Assembly: GCF_046156265.1 (NCBI RefSeq)
Contig: NZ_JAWDIR010000047.1
Coordinates: 1 to 64,000 of the forward strand
Direction of reading: 5' to 3'
Source of the DNA: CAMDHY01 sp046156265
Lineage (GTDB): Bacteria; Pseudomonadota; Alphaproteobacteria; Rhizobiales; Segnochrobactraceae
Length of the DNA: 64,000 nt
Position numbers and translations under genes: made by a program. Shown in pieces: positions 46,398 to 55,498 of the stretch. Below the pieces are notes generated by a model. That model worked only from the letters and a program-made list of their open reading frames with translations. It was not told the origin of the DNA and made no database searches. Position 1 is the first letter of the stretch, and the number at the start of each line of letters is the position of its first letter.

Positions 46398-48227
46398 TCA
46401 GCGCCGGCCGAACAGGCGCTCGATGTCGGCGAGCGTCAGGCGCACGAAGGTCGGGCGGCCGTGGTTGCAGGTGCCGGAATTCGGCGTCTCCTCCATCTCG
46501 CGGAGCAGCGCGTCCATCTCCTCCGGCCTGAGGCGACGGCCGGCGCGCACGGAGCCGTGGCAGGCGACGGTGGCGGCGATGCGGTCGAGGCGGGCCTCCA
46601 GCGCGTCGGCGCGGTCGAACTCGGCAATCTCGTCGGCGAGGTCGCGCACCAGCTTGCCGGCGTCGACGCGGCCGAGCAGCGCCGGCGTCTCGCGCACGGC
46701 CACCGCCCCCGGGCCAAACCCCTCGATGACGAGGCCGAGGCCGGCGAGCGCGTCCGCGAAGCCGACGAGGCGCTCGACGTCGTCGGCCGGCAGCTCGACG
46801 ATCTCCGGTACCAGCAGCATCTGGGTCGGCACGCCGTTGCGGGCGCGCGCCGCCTTCAGCTTTTCGTAGACGAGGCGCTCGTGGGCGGCGTGCTGGTCGA
46901 CCAGCACGATGCCGTCGGCCGTCTGGGCGACGATGTAGGTCTCGTGCAGCTGCGCCCGGGCAGCCCCGAGCGGCCGGTCGAGGTGCTCCGGCAGCACCGG
47001 GCCGGCATCGGCGCGGCGGTCGGCGGAGGGCGCGGCGGTGGCGGCGAAGGCCGCCTGGGCGCCGTCCGCAAAGCCGGCGGGCGCCGCCACTCCGGCTACC
47101 TGCACGCCCCCGACCGTCTCCAGCGGACGCAGCGGCGACACGCGCCAGTCGGTCGCCGGCTGCGAAGCTCCGCCGCCGCCGGGCCGGAAGGCGCCGATCG
47201 TCGCCGCGGCACCGGCACGCGATGGCTCGAGAGCGGTGCGGGCGATCATCTGGCGGATCGCGCCGATCATCAGACCGCGCACAAGGCCGGGGTCGCGGAA
47301 GCGCACGTCGGCTTTCGCCGGATGCACGTTGACGTCGACCTCGTGCGGGTCGAGGTCGATGAACAGCACGGCGGCCGGGTGGCGGTCGCGGGCGATGGCG
47401 TCCTGGTAGGCGGCGCGGAGCGCGCCCATCAGCACGCGGTCGCGCACCGGCCGGCCATTGACGAAGAGATATTGCTGGGCGGCCGTCCCGCGCGTCGCCG
47501 TCGGCAGCCCGGCGAGCCCGCCGAGACGGATGTCCTCCCGGGCCGCGTCGATCTCTATCGCATCCTCGACGAAGGCCTGGCCGACGACGTCGGCGATGCG
47601 CCGCCGCAGGGCGTCGGGGCCGGTGCGGGCGGGCCACTCCAGCGGCGCCCGGTCGGCGCCGGCGAGGGTGAAGGCGACGTGGGGGGCGGCGAGCGCCAGC
47701 CGGCGCACCACCTCGGTGATCGCCGTCGCCTCGGCGCGCTCCGACTTCAGGAACTTCAGCCGCGCCGGCGTCGCATAGAACAGGTCGGCCACCTCGACGC
47801 GGGTGCCGCGGACCATCGCCGACGGCCGCACCGGCTCGCGCCGGCCGCCGGCCACGACGATCTCCAGTCCATGCGGCGCGCCGGCGGCGCGGGTGGCGAT
47901 GGAGAGCCTGGCCACCGCCCCGATCGAGGGCAGCGCCTCGCCGCGGAAGCCCAGCGTGGCGATCGCCGCGAGGTCGCCCCCCGGCAGCTTCGAGGTGCAG
48001 TGGCGCTCGACGGCCAGCGCGAGGTCGGCCTCGTCCATGCCGATGCCGTCATCGGTGACGCGGATCAGCGCCTTGCCGCCGCCGGCCGTCACCACTTCGA
48101 TGCGGGTGGCGCCGGCGTCGAGCGCGTTCTCGACGAGCTCCTTGACGACGCTCGCCGGCCGCTCGACCACCTCGCCGGCGGCGATGCGGTTGATGACGCC
48201 GTCCTCGAGCTGCCGTACCGCCGCCAT
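46398..48227 (-). CDS. mutL: DNA mismatch-repair protein MutL
   Basis: 609 residues. The GHKL ATPase domain has ENALDAGAT, DDGIGM and GFRGEAL; the C-terminal domain has the endonuclease motif DQHAAHERLVYE and the late metal site CNHGRPTF, so this MutL should nick DNA by itself and no MutH is needed. I start at ATG 48227 with GGAGG 5 nt upstream; earlier in-frame starts to 48473 add unrelated sequence. Confidence 0.96.
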   Translation of the reverse strand: MAAVRQLEDGVINRIAAGEVVERPASVVKELVENALDAGATRIEVVTAGGGKALIRVTDDGIGMDEADLALAVERHCTSKLPGGDLAAIATLGFRGEALPSIGAVARLSIATRAAGAPHGLEIVVAGGRREPVRPSAMVRGTRVEVADLFYATPARLKFLKSERAEATAITEVVRRLALAAPHVAFTLAGADRAPLEWPARTGPDALRRRIADVVGQAFVEDAIEIDAAREDIRLGGLAGLPTATRGTAAQQYLFVNGRPVRDRVLMGALRAAYQDAIARDRHPAAVLFIDLDPHEVDVNVHPAKADVRFRDPGLVRGLMIGAIRQMIARTALEPSRAGAAATIGAFRPGGGGASQPATDWRVSPLRPLETVGGVQVAGVAAPAGFADGAQAAFAATAAPSADRRADAGPVLPEHLDRPLGAARAQLHETYIVAQTADGIVLVDQHAAHERLVYEKLKAARARNGVPTQMLLVPEIVELPADDVERLVGFADALAGLGLVIEGFGPGAVAVRETPALLGRVDAGKLVRDLADEIAEFDRADALEARLDRIAATVACHGSVRAGRRLRPEEMDALLREMEETPNSGTCNHGRPTFVRLTLADIERLFGRR

Positions 48228-48543
48228 CCGTCCTCCGTAACCCCGCACCTCTGCGCGACTCGAAGCCGGGCGGTGCGTCCCACGCGTGCTTTTCCCTCTT
48301 TCGGCCGATGCCCTCAAGGGGCACCGCCGCAGGACTTCCATGGCCGATGGCCGATGCTCCTCGCGACCGCGCCGAGGATCGCGACAGCCGGCCCCCGCGC
48401 TGCCAGACCTCATGCAAGCTCGGCGCAGGTCGCGGGTGTCAGGGAAGGCTTTCCCGCGCTGCACCGTATGCATTCAGGGCGGCCCGGACTTGCGCGATCC
48501 CCGGACCGCCCTAGACCCCGGAAGGCTGGAACAGGGCTCGCAC
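48228..48543. other. Gap between mutL and the cyclase gene
   Basis: 316 nt without a convincing gene. It holds the divergent promoters of mutL and the GAF-GGDEF gene, but no clear -35/-10 pair, operator or repeat was recognised. An open frame runs through it into the cyclase gene without a ribosome site. Confidence 0.5.
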
Positions 48544-50052
48544 ATGCTGTCGCCTCACGTCCCGGTCGGGTCCGCGTCGGTCAGGCGTTCGGAGATCGAC
48601 GGACTCCTCGCGCTCGCCTGCGCGGCTCTCGACGTGCCCGTCGTGCTGCTCGCGATGGCCTGCCACGAGACCATCGTGGCCTGCCGGGCGCCCGACGCCG
48701 ATTGCGGCGACGTGCCGACCGACCGCGCCTTCTGCGATCTCCCCGCGACGCTGCAGGACGGCGTCTTCGTCGAAGACGTCGCCGGCGATCCGCGCCTCAC
48801 CGGCCGCCGCCTCGGCCCGGATGGCCCGCCCGTCCGCTTCTATGCCGGAGTGCCCGTCACGCCCGAGACGGGCCGTCCGATCGCGTCCCTCGTCGTGATC
48901 GACACGCGGCCCCGACAAGCCTCTGCCGAGATGCGGCAGCGACTGCGCGAGCTCGCCCGGATCGTCGCGGTCCTGCTCGTCGACGCGCAGCGAGCCCGCC
49001 AGGTCGGCAACCTCGCCGACGCCCTCGCCGAGCAGATCGAGCGGACGCATCGGGAACAGGTGGCGATGGAGCGCTATCGCAAGATGTACGAGCGCACCTC
49101 GGCGCTCGGTCACATCGGCGTGTGGGAGTGCGACCTCGCCACCGAACAGCTGACCTGGACGAACGGCGTCTACGACATCTTCGAGCTGCCGCGCGGCTCG
49201 GCCGTGACGCGCGAGGTCATTCTGTCGCTCTATGAGCGCTCCTCGCGCCTGCGCATGGAGCGGCTGCGGCGGAAGGCGATCGAGGCGTGCTCGAGCTGCA
49301 GCCTCGATATCCGCATCCGCACGATGACCGGCCTGCGCCGGTGGGTCCGCCTCACCATCGAGGTCGAGGCGGAAAACGGGCGGGCAGTGCGCATCTTCGG
49401 GCTGAAGCAGGACATCACCCAGGAGAAGGACCTGCTCGATCGCCTGCGCCGCCTTGCCGAGATTGACCCGCTGACCGGCATCGCCAACCGCTCGATGTTC
49501 GAGGCGAAGCTCGCGAGGGCACTCGCCCCGGACAGTCGCGGTGCGCCGCCGGCGGCGCTGGCCCTGATCGATCTCGATGGCTTCAAGGAGCTCAACGACA
49601 CCTTCGGCCACGCTGCCGGCGACGAATGCCTGCGGCAGATCGGCCGGCGCCTGCGCACCGTCTTCCGCCGCCCGCACGAGATCGGGCGCATGGGCGGCGA
49701 CGAGTTCGCCGTGCTTGTCCGCGGGCGGCGGTCGCAGGCGGAGCTCGCGGCGCTCGTCCGCACGGCCATCGCCGAGATCGGCCGGCCGGTTCCCTTCGAG
49801 GGCAACGACCTCGTCGTCGGTGCCAGCGTCGGCGTGACGCGACCGGTCGACATGCGGGCGCACGACCCCGGCGGCCTGTTCGCCGAGGCGGACCGGGCGA
49901 TGTATGCCGCCAAGCGCGCCGGCCGCAACACCGTGCGCTTCCACGCCCCGGCGGGCGGACCGGCGGAGGCGCCCTGCGGTGCCGCGGCACACCGCGCGCC
50001 GCGTGCCCGCCGCTTGACCGCGAGGGCCGGCGCGTCTACCCCCGCGCGATGA
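48544..50052 (+). CDS. Cytoplasmic GAF-PAS-GGDEF diguanylate cyclase
   Basis: 502 residues. A GAF-like domain (about 15-150, with DGVFVEDVAGDPRLTG and VRFYAGVPVTPETGRPI), a short coil, a PAS domain (about 190-300, ending in the PAC-type VRIFGLKQDITQEKDL) and GGDEF (about 315-475) with RMGGDEFAVL. The inhibitory-site position reads RRPH, so the usual RxxD is missing and feedback may be lost. It makes c-di-GMP in response to an unknown soluble signal. Its stop overlaps the HAD gene start. Confidence 0.88.
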   Translation: MLSPHVPVGSASVRRSEIDGLLALACAALDVPVVLLAMACHETIVACRAPDADCGDVPTDRAFCDLPATLQDGVFVEDVAGDPRLTGRRLGPDGPPVRFYAGVPVTPETGRPIASLVVIDTRPRQASAEMRQRLRELARIVAVLLVDAQRARQVGNLADALAEQIERTHREQVAMERYRKMYERTSALGHIGVWECDLATEQLTWTNGVYDIFELPRGSAVTREVILSLYERSSRLRMERLRRKAIEACSSCSLDIRIRTMTGLRRWVRLTIEVEAENGRAVRIFGLKQDITQEKDLLDRLRRLAEIDPLTGIANRSMFEAKLARALAPDSRGAPPAALALIDLDGFKELNDTFGHAAGDECLRQIGRRLRTVFRRPHEIGRMGGDEFAVLVRGRRSQAELAALVRTAIAEIGRPVPFEGNDLVVGASVGVTRPVDMRAHDPGGLFAEADRAMYAAKRAGRNTVRFHAPAGGPAEAPCGAAAHRAPRARRLTARAGASTPAR

Positions 50053-50927
50053 GCGCAGACGCCCCCGACATCGCCACCGCCCCGCCGATCCTGCCCGGAT
50101 TGTCCGCCCTCGCCGGGCGCTACGACGCCCTCGTCTGCGACGTCTGGGGGGTCGTCCACAATGGCGTCGAGGCCTACCCTGCCGCGGTCGAGGCGCTCAC
50201 GCGCTTCCGCGCCGGCGGTGGCGCCGTCGTGCTGGTGACGAACTCGCCACGCCGCGAGGACGGCGTCATCGAGCAGCTCGGCCTGCTCGGCGTGCCGCGC
50301 GACGCCTATGACAGCGCCGTCACCTCCGGCGAGCTCACCTTCTCCCGCCTCGTCGCCCACGGCGCGAAGCGCGTCCACCAGATCGGCCCGCCGCGCGACG
50401 TCGTCTTCTACGAGGGCACCGACATCGCGCTGGTCGCCCCCGAGGATGCCGAGATTGTCGTCTGCTCGGGCATCGAGGACGAGGACGAGGGCCAGCCGGA
50501 GGACTATCGCGAGCGCTTCGAGGCGATGGTGGGCCGTGGCCTGACGATGCTCTGCGCCAACCCCGACATCGTGGTGGAGCGCGGGCCGCGGCTCTTGTGG
50601 TGCGCCGGCGCGCTCGCCCGCGTCTATGGCGACCTCGGCGGCAAGGTGGAGCTCCTCGGCAAGCCGCACCAGCCGATCTACGACGAGGCGAAGCGGCGCA
50701 TCGCGGCACTTCGGCCCGAGGCACGCGTGCTCGCCGTCGGCGACGGTCTCGCCACCGACGTGCGCGGCGCCGTCGACCACGGCATCGACGTGCTGTTCGT
50801 CATCGGCGGCATCCACGGCCACGAGTTCGGCGGCATCGAGACCTCCGATCCGCGCCTGATCGCCGCCCGTCTCGCCTCCGAGGGATTGCGCGCGACCGCC
50901 TGCGTGCCGATGCTGCGCTGGGGCTGA
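50049..50927 (+). CDS. HAD hydrolase, TIGR01459 family
   Basis: 292-residue subclass IIA HAD protein. Motif I is CDVWGVVHNG (nucleophile Asp; the second Asp of DxD is replaced by Trp, as is typical of this subfamily), motif II VLVTNSPR and motif IV GDGLATDVRGA. Probably a sugar- or nucleotide-phosphatase; substrate unknown. ATG overlaps the preceding stop (ATGA). The order HAD, MaoC, ribF is conserved in Hyphomicrobiales. Confidence 0.87.
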   Translation: MSADAPDIATAPPILPGLSALAGRYDALVCDVWGVVHNGVEAYPAAVEALTRFRAGGGAVVLVTNSPRREDGVIEQLGLLGVPRDAYDSAVTSGELTFSRLVAHGAKRVHQIGPPRDVVFYEGTDIALVAPEDAEIVVCSGIEDEDEGQPEDYRERFEAMVGRGLTMLCANPDIVVERGPRLLWCAGALARVYGDLGGKVELLGKPHQPIYDEAKRRIAALRPEARVLAVGDGLATDVRGAVDHGIDVLFVIGGIHGHEFGGIETSDPRLIAARLASEGLRATACVPMLRWG

Positions 50928-50966
50928 GCGGCCGCCCGCCGCCGCCGCGCCACGTTAGGACCGAGC

Positions 50967-51455
50967 ATGGACGCCGACACGCCCGCACCCGAGACAGCGC
51001 CCACCAGCCTGCCGCCGCTGCGCACCCTCTATTTCGAGGACCTCGCCGTCGGCATGAGCGAGACGCTATCGAAGACGGTGCTCTCCTCAGACGTCGTCGG
51101 CTTCGCCGAGGTCTCGGGCGACCGCAACCCGATCCATCTCTCGGAGCACTTCGCCGCCCGCACGCCCTTCCGCACCCGCATCGCCCACGGCCTCTACACG
51201 GCGAGCCTGATCTCCGCCGTCCTCGGCACACGCCTGCCGGGTCCCGGCGCCATCTACCTGTCGCAGACGCTGAACTTCCACGCCCCCGTCCACATCGGCG
51301 ACACCGTGACGGTGACGGTCGAGGTAGCTGAACTCGTCGAGCGTGGCCGGCGGGCGCGGCTCACCTGCATCTGCGCCGTCGACGGCAAGACGGTGCTCGA
51401 CGGCGAGGCGCTGGTGAAGGTGCCGACCAGGGCGGAAGGCCCGAAGCTGCTGTGA
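50967..51455 (+). CDS. MaoC-like hot-dog dehydratase
   Basis: 162 residues with the R-hydratase motif FAEVSGDRNPIHLSEHFAARTPFRTRIAHGL, whose Asp and His make up the catalytic pair. It likely hydrates an enoyl-CoA to a (3R)-hydroxyacyl-CoA. It lies 39 nt after the HAD gene and 22 nt before ribF. Confidence 0.87.
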   Translation: MDADTPAPETAPTSLPPLRTLYFEDLAVGMSETLSKTVLSSDVVGFAEVSGDRNPIHLSEHFAARTPFRTRIAHGLYTASLISAVLGTRLPGPGAIYLSQTLNFHAPVHIGDTVTVTVEVAELVERGRRARLTCICAVDGKTVLDGEALVKVPTRAEGPKLL

Positions 51456-51477
51456 CCTTCGCATCGAGCCAGGCCTG

Positions 51478-52473
51478 ATGACGCTCGCCTCCGATCTCGA
51501 TGCCGTGCGGCCGTTCTCGGTACCGCTCGCGGCGACCGGCCCCGGCGAGCGGCGGGCCGTCGTGGCGATCGGCAATTTCGACGGCGTCCACCGCGGCCAC
51601 CAGGCGGTGCTGTCGCAGGCGCGCCGCATCGCCGACGAGGCCGGCGCGGCGGCGCTCGCGCTCACCTTCGAGCCACATCCGCGCACGCTGTTCCGCCCCG
51701 ACCAGCCGGTGTTCCGCCTGACGCCGCCGGCGGCGAAGGCGCGCGTTCTCTCGGCGCTCGGCCTCGACGGCATGATCGTCGCCGGCTTCGACCGCGCCTT
51801 CTCCGAGCGCACCGCCGATGGCTTCGTCGACGACGTGCTGATCGCCGGCCTCGGCGTCCGCCACGTCGTCATCGGCTACGATTTCCACTTCGGCAAGGCG
51901 CGCTCCGGCACCCCAGCCTTCCTCGCGGATGCCGGTGCCCGTCACGGCTTCGGCGTCACCGTGGTGTCGCCGTGGAAGGACGAGACCGGCGGCGCGGTGT
52001 CGGCGACGCGGGTGCGCGATGCGCTGTCGCACGGCGACGTCCCCGCCGCGAATGCGCTGCTCGGCTGGCGCTGGCAGGTCGACGGTGAGGTCCGCCACGG
52101 CGACAAGCGCGGCCGCCTCCTCGGCTATCCGACGGCGAACCTCCGCCTGCCCGAGGACTGCGCCGCCGCCCACGGCATCTATGCCGTGCGCGTGCGCATC
52201 GGAGGGACGCTGCACGATGGCGTCGCGAGCTACGGCCGGCGGCCGACCTTCGACGACGGCGCGCCGCTCTTCGAGGTGAACCTCTTCGACTTTTCCGGCG
52301 ACCTCTACGGCAAGACGCTGGTGGTGACGCTGGTCGAGCGGCTGCGCGGCGAGGAGAAGTTTTCAAGCGCCGAGGCGCTGATCGCCCAGATGGACCGCGA
52401 CGCGGCCAAGGCCCGCGCCGTGCTTGCCGCGATGACGCCGCTGTCGGATCTCGACGCGGTGCTGAGCTTCTGA
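51478..52473 (+). CDS. ribF: Bifunctional riboflavin kinase/FMN adenylyltransferase
   Basis: 331 residues. The N-terminal nucleotidyltransferase domain has AIGNFDGVHRGHQAVL and VIGYDFHFGKARSG; the C-terminal kinase domain has GDKRGRLLGYPTANL. It makes FMN and FAD from riboflavin in the cytoplasm. No FMN riboswitch was seen upstream; expression probably comes from the cluster promoter. Confidence 0.95.
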   Translation: MTLASDLDAVRPFSVPLAATGPGERRAVVAIGNFDGVHRGHQAVLSQARRIADEAGAAALALTFEPHPRTLFRPDQPVFRLTPPAAKARVLSALGLDGMIVAGFDRAFSERTADGFVDDVLIAGLGVRHVVIGYDFHFGKARSGTPAFLADAGARHGFGVTVVSPWKDETGGAVSATRVRDALSHGDVPAANALLGWRWQVDGEVRHGDKRGRLLGYPTANLRLPEDCAAAHGIYAVRVRIGGTLHDGVASYGRRPTFDDGAPLFEVNLFDFSGDLYGKTLVVTLVERLRGEEKFSSAEALIAQMDRDAAKARAVLAAMTPLSDLDAVLSF

Positions 52474-52520
52474 AACGGCCGCGTGACGGCCGATCCAAGC
52501 GACAAGACGGGGAGGGCGGC

Positions 52521-53276
52521 ATGGGCGAGGCAACTGCGCGGCGGATCGCGATGGTGACGGGTGCGGGCAGCGGCGTCGGCAAGGCGGCGGCGCTCGGCCT
52601 CGCCGCGGCGGGGTGGACGCTGGTCCTCGCCGGACGGCGGCGCGAGCCGCTCGAGGCGGTGGCGGCCGAGATCGGCGGCGAGAGCCTCGTCGTGCCGACC
52701 GACGTCGGCGACGAGACCGCGGTGGCGGCGCTCTTCGCCGCGACGCGCGAGCGCTTCGGCCGGCTCGACCTCCTCTTCAACAATGCCGGGCTGTTCTCGC
52801 CCTCGGTGCCGCTCGACGAACTGCCCGTTGCGACGCTGCGGTCGGTGCTCGACGCCAACCTCCTCGGCGTCTTCCTGTGCACCCGCGAGGCGATGGCGCT
52901 GATGAAGGCGCAAAGCCCACGCGGTGGCCGCATCATCAACAACGGCTCGATCTCCGCCCATGCCCCGCGCCCGAACTCGGCACCCTACACGGCGACCAAG
53001 CACGCCATCACCGGCCTGACGAAATCCGTCGCCCTCGACGGCCGCGCCTTCGACATCGCCTGCGGCCAGATCGACATCGGCAACGCCGCCACCGACATGA
53101 CGACGCGCATGGCCGACGGCGTGCCCCAGGCCGACGGCCGGCTGGCAGTGGAGCCGCGCATGGACGTCAGCCATGTCGCCGACGCGATCGTCTGGATGGC
53201 GAGCCTGCCGCCCGAGGCGAACGTGCCCTTCCTCACCGTGATGGCGACGAAGATGCCGTTCGTCGGGCGGGGGTAG
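52521..53276 (+). CDS. SDR-family oxidoreductase
   Basis: 251-residue classical short-chain dehydrogenase/reductase. NAD(P) site TGAGSGVG, NNAG in LLFNNAGLF, catalytic Ser in INNGSISAH and YTATK (Tyr, Lys). The Arg in AGRRREP after the second strand suggests NADPH preference. Substrate unknown. GGGGAGGGCGGC precedes the ATG. Confidence 0.9.
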   Translation: MGEATARRIAMVTGAGSGVGKAAALGLAAAGWTLVLAGRRREPLEAVAAEIGGESLVVPTDVGDETAVAALFAATRERFGRLDLLFNNAGLFSPSVPLDELPVATLRSVLDANLLGVFLCTREAMALMKAQSPRGGRIINNGSISAHAPRPNSAPYTATKHAITGLTKSVALDGRAFDIACGQIDIGNAATDMTTRMADGVPQADGRLAVEPRMDVSHVADAIVWMASLPPEANVPFLTVMATKMPFVGRG

Positions 53277-53291
53277 GGGGGCGGGCGGCGC

Positions 53292-54212
53292 TCAGCCGGC
53301 GAGTTGAGCGACGACCCGCCGGGTCGCCTCGGCGAGGACCGCCTCGCGCTCGGCCAGCGGCGCCTTGCGCATTTCGGTGTAGTAGATCGCGATCGTCAGC
53401 GGCGGCCCTTCGGGCGGGGTCAGGACGGCGATGTCGTTGACCGGGCTGCGGCCGGTGCCGGTCTTGTGGGCCACCGTCCAGCCCTTCGGCACGCCCGCCC
53501 TGATGCGGTTCGGGCCCGTGGGCGTGGCGACGAGCCAGCCGGTCAGGCGACGGCGGCTCTCGGCGGAGAGCACGTCGCCGAGGACGACGGCCTGAAGGTT
53601 CGCCACCGTGCGGTCCGGCGTGGTGGTGTCGCGCGGGTCGCCGGGGACGGCGGAATTCATCTCCGGCTCCAGACGATCGACGCGGGTGACCCTGTCGCCG
53701 ATCGAGGGATACCAGGCGGCCCAGGATTCGAGGCCGCCCACTTCCCGGATCAGGATATTGGCGGCCGGATTGTCGCTGAGCTCGACGGTGCCCTTGCAGA
53801 GAGCCTCGATCGTCAGTGTCTTGCCGACCGCTGGCTTGGTGACGGGGGCGTGTTGGATCATGTCCGCTGCCGTCACCGGCACGCGCCGGTCGAGCGCCTC
53901 CTCGCCGCGGTCGACGCGGGCGAGCACGGCGGCGGCGAGGAAGAGCTTGAAGGTCGAGCAATAGGCGAAGCGCTCGTCGCCACGCCAGGCGACGTGCCGG
54001 CCATCGCAGCTTGCGGCGACGCCGAGGCGCCCGCCGTGGCGTGTCTCGAGGTCGGCAAGGTCGAGCCCCGTGCCGGTCGCGGCAAAGGCCGGCCGCGCGC
54101 CGCCCAGGCCGACCGCTCCGAGGCCCAGCGTTCCGACGCCCAGGGCACCGAGGCCGATCCCGCCGAGGCCGAGCAACACGCTGCGCCGCCTCACCCGGGT
54201 CTCTCCCGCCAT
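53292..54212 (-). CDS. Class A beta-lactamase, Tat-exported
   Basis: 306-residue serine beta-lactamase. Catalytic motifs are complete: Ser86 in CSTFK, SDN (146-148), Glu182 with Asn186 in RLEPEMN (Ambler 166/170) and KTGTG. The N-terminus has a twin-arginine signal (RVRRRSVLLGLGG) and Ala-rich cleavage (AFA-AT). Cys precedes the active Ser as in L2- and carbapenemase-type enzymes, but position 238 is Gly rather than Cys, so the carbapenemase disulfide cannot form. Start 54212 has GGAGG 5 nt upstream; a longer start at 54227 is possible. No AmpR regulator is adjacent. Looks like a resident chromosomal gene by composition. Confidence 0.93.
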   Translation of the reverse strand: MAGETRVRRRSVLLGLGGIGLGALGVGTLGLGAVGLGGARPAFAATGTGLDLADLETRHGGRLGVAASCDGRHVAWRGDERFAYCSTFKLFLAAAVLARVDRGEEALDRRVPVTAADMIQHAPVTKPAVGKTLTIEALCKGTVELSDNPAANILIREVGGLESWAAWYPSIGDRVTRVDRLEPEMNSAVPGDPRDTTTPDRTVANLQAVVLGDVLSAESRRRLTGWLVATPTGPNRIRAGVPKGWTVAHKTGTGRSPVNDIAVLTPPEGPPLTIAIYYTEMRKAPLAEREAVLAEATRRVVAQLAG

Positions 54213-54431
54213 CTCGACCTCCGTCATCGAACGTCCCGTCTCGTTCGTCGTCCGCATCCGCGTCTCCGGTCGCTCGCCCGCCCGCGCCCCTTGGCGAGCG
54301 GACGATGGGGGCCCTCTGTGGCGCGAGGCGGGCCGGAAAGGGGAGGGGTCGGGGCAGGGGACGGCAGGGAATGGCCCGCGACGCGCCGGCGGAGCGCGGA
54401 TGGCAGCAGGACGCAGAAAAATCGCGGCGTC

Positions 54432-54457
54432 GGGAATAAGCCGCCGGCGCCGTCGTT
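54432..54457 (+). promoter_or_regulatory. ECF-type promoter of the Asp/Asn-rich protein gene
   Basis: GGGAAT (54432-54437), 16 nt, CGTT (54454-54457). The same elements with the same spacing precede the sigma gene and the divergent subtilase gene near 57.1 kb; the stretch GGGAATAAGCCGCCG is identical to that before the sigma gene. It lies 66 nt before the ATG. Confidence 0.7.
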
Positions 54458-54522
54458 CTTCCCCCGTCACTCCACCGATGAAGGCGGGATCGCCGCGGTG
54501 GGGTCCTCGAACAGGGAGACCG

Positions 54523-55161
54523 ATGATGACCTCCAAGCTCGCCATCCTCGCCGCGCTCGGCCTCGGCGCCACCGCCACCGCCGCGGCGCCGGCGCTTGCC
54601 GGCCCGCTGTCGCCGCACGCGCTGACGTCCTTCGAGACGGCCTTCCCGGACGTCGTTCAGGTCGACAACGACGACGACAACGACTGGAACGACAACGACG
54701 ACGACCGCGACGACGACGACAACGATGACGATCGGGACGACGACAACGACGACGACGACAATGACCGTAACAACAACAACAACAACAACAACGACGACGA
54801 AGACGACGACCGGGATGACGATCGCAACGACAACAGCAATGACGATGATGACGACGACGACCGCGGCAAGGGGAAGGGCAAGAAGGGGAAGGGCGACGAC
54901 GACCGCGGCAAGGGCAAGAAGGGCAAGGGTGGCGACGACCGCAACGACGGCAAGGGCAAGGGCAAGGGCGGCAAGAACGGCAAGGGCGGCCGTGACCGCG
55001 GCGACGATCGCGGCGAGCGCGGTGGCCGGAACGCCGCCATCTTCGAGCTCTCCCCGCGCCTCGAGGGCGACAGCTGGCAGGGCCTGGTGATCCTGGTCGA
55101 CGACGACGGCGACGACGATGACCGCGACGACCGCCGCGAGCGCGACGGCGACGACGACTGA
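54523..55161 (+). CDS. Exported Asp/Asn-rich low-complexity protein
   Basis: 212 residues. Signal peptide with cleavage near ALA-GP (about 27), then about 75 residues made almost only of Asp, Asn and Arg (about 50-118, including eight Asn in a row from an AAC repeat at 54769-54792). A Lys/Gly block of GKGKKGKG type follows (about 118-160), then a normal segment NAAIFELSPRLEGDSWQGLVILVDDD and a final acidic tail. The DNA strand bias is real coding: AGGGAG precedes the ATG, and a strong terminator follows. No family recognised. The charge pattern suggests cation binding or polymer contact outside the cell. Its promoter matches that of the nearby ECF sigma operon. Confidence 0.7.
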   Translation: MMTSKLAILAALGLGATATAAAPALAGPLSPHALTSFETAFPDVVQVDNDDDNDWNDNDDDRDDDDNDDDRDDDNDDDDNDRNNNNNNNNDDEDDDRDDDRNDNSNDDDDDDDRGKGKGKKGKGDDDRGKGKKGKGGDDRNDGKGKGKGGKNGKGGRDRGDDRGERGGRNAAIFELSPRLEGDSWQGLVILVDDDGDDDDRDDRRERDGDDD

Positions 55162-55191
55162 TCATCGTCACAGACCTGAGGTGACGACCAT

Positions 55192-55225
55192 CCGAGGTGA
55201 CGGCGACCGATCGTCGTCACCTCGG
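55192..55225 (+). terminator. First hairpin after the Asp/Asn-rich gene
   Basis: CCGAGGTGACG (55192-55202) pairs exactly with CGTCACCTCGG (55215-55225). A partial extra copy of GAGGTGACG lies at 55179-55187, so an alternative pairing is possible. Confidence 0.55.
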
Positions 55226-55238
55226 GCCCCGACAACAG

Positions 55239-55270
55239 AGCGCCTCCCGGATCCTCCGGGGGGCGCTTTC
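55239..55270 (+). terminator. Intrinsic terminator after the Asp/Asn-rich gene
   Basis: AGCGCCTCCCGGA pairs with TCCGGGGGGCGCT and is followed by TTC; the stem has one or two wobble pairs. It is the best intrinsic terminator in the window. Confidence 0.65.
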
Positions 55271-55300
55271 GCGCATGGGACCGGTCGCGTCTGCCACCCC

Positions 55301-55492
55301 CCTTCTCCCATCGTCAGATGGGAGAAGGTGCCCCCGAAGGGGGCGGATGAGGGCGGCGCGGCAGAGCCGCGCCGGAGGCGGACGGCAATGGGTTTTCGAT
55401 GGGTTCCGGCAGGTGGTGACGTCGCTTCCGCTCCTTGCGGAGCGGCCCTCATCCGGCCTTCGGCCACCTTCTCCCGCTCGCGCGGGAGAAGG
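55301..55492. repeat. Inverted pair of REP-like elements, family C
   Basis: Elements 55301-55354 and 55445-55492 in opposite orientation. Each has a small palindrome ending in GGGAGAAGG, then GTGC-CCGAAGGGGGCGGATGAGGG or its complement. They lie between the end of the acidic-protein gene and the end of the subtilase gene. Confidence 0.75.
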
Positions 55493-55498
55493 AAAACC

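Noticed and set aside
53292..54212. Carbapenemase of the KPC/SME type
   Set aside because: The Cys before the active Ser is present, but its disulfide partner at position 238 is Gly.
54657..55235. Ser-rich open frame opposite the Asp/Asn-rich gene
   Set aside because: GAC/GAT codons read in reverse give Ser codons in this frame. The plus strand has signal peptide, ribosome site, promoter and terminator.
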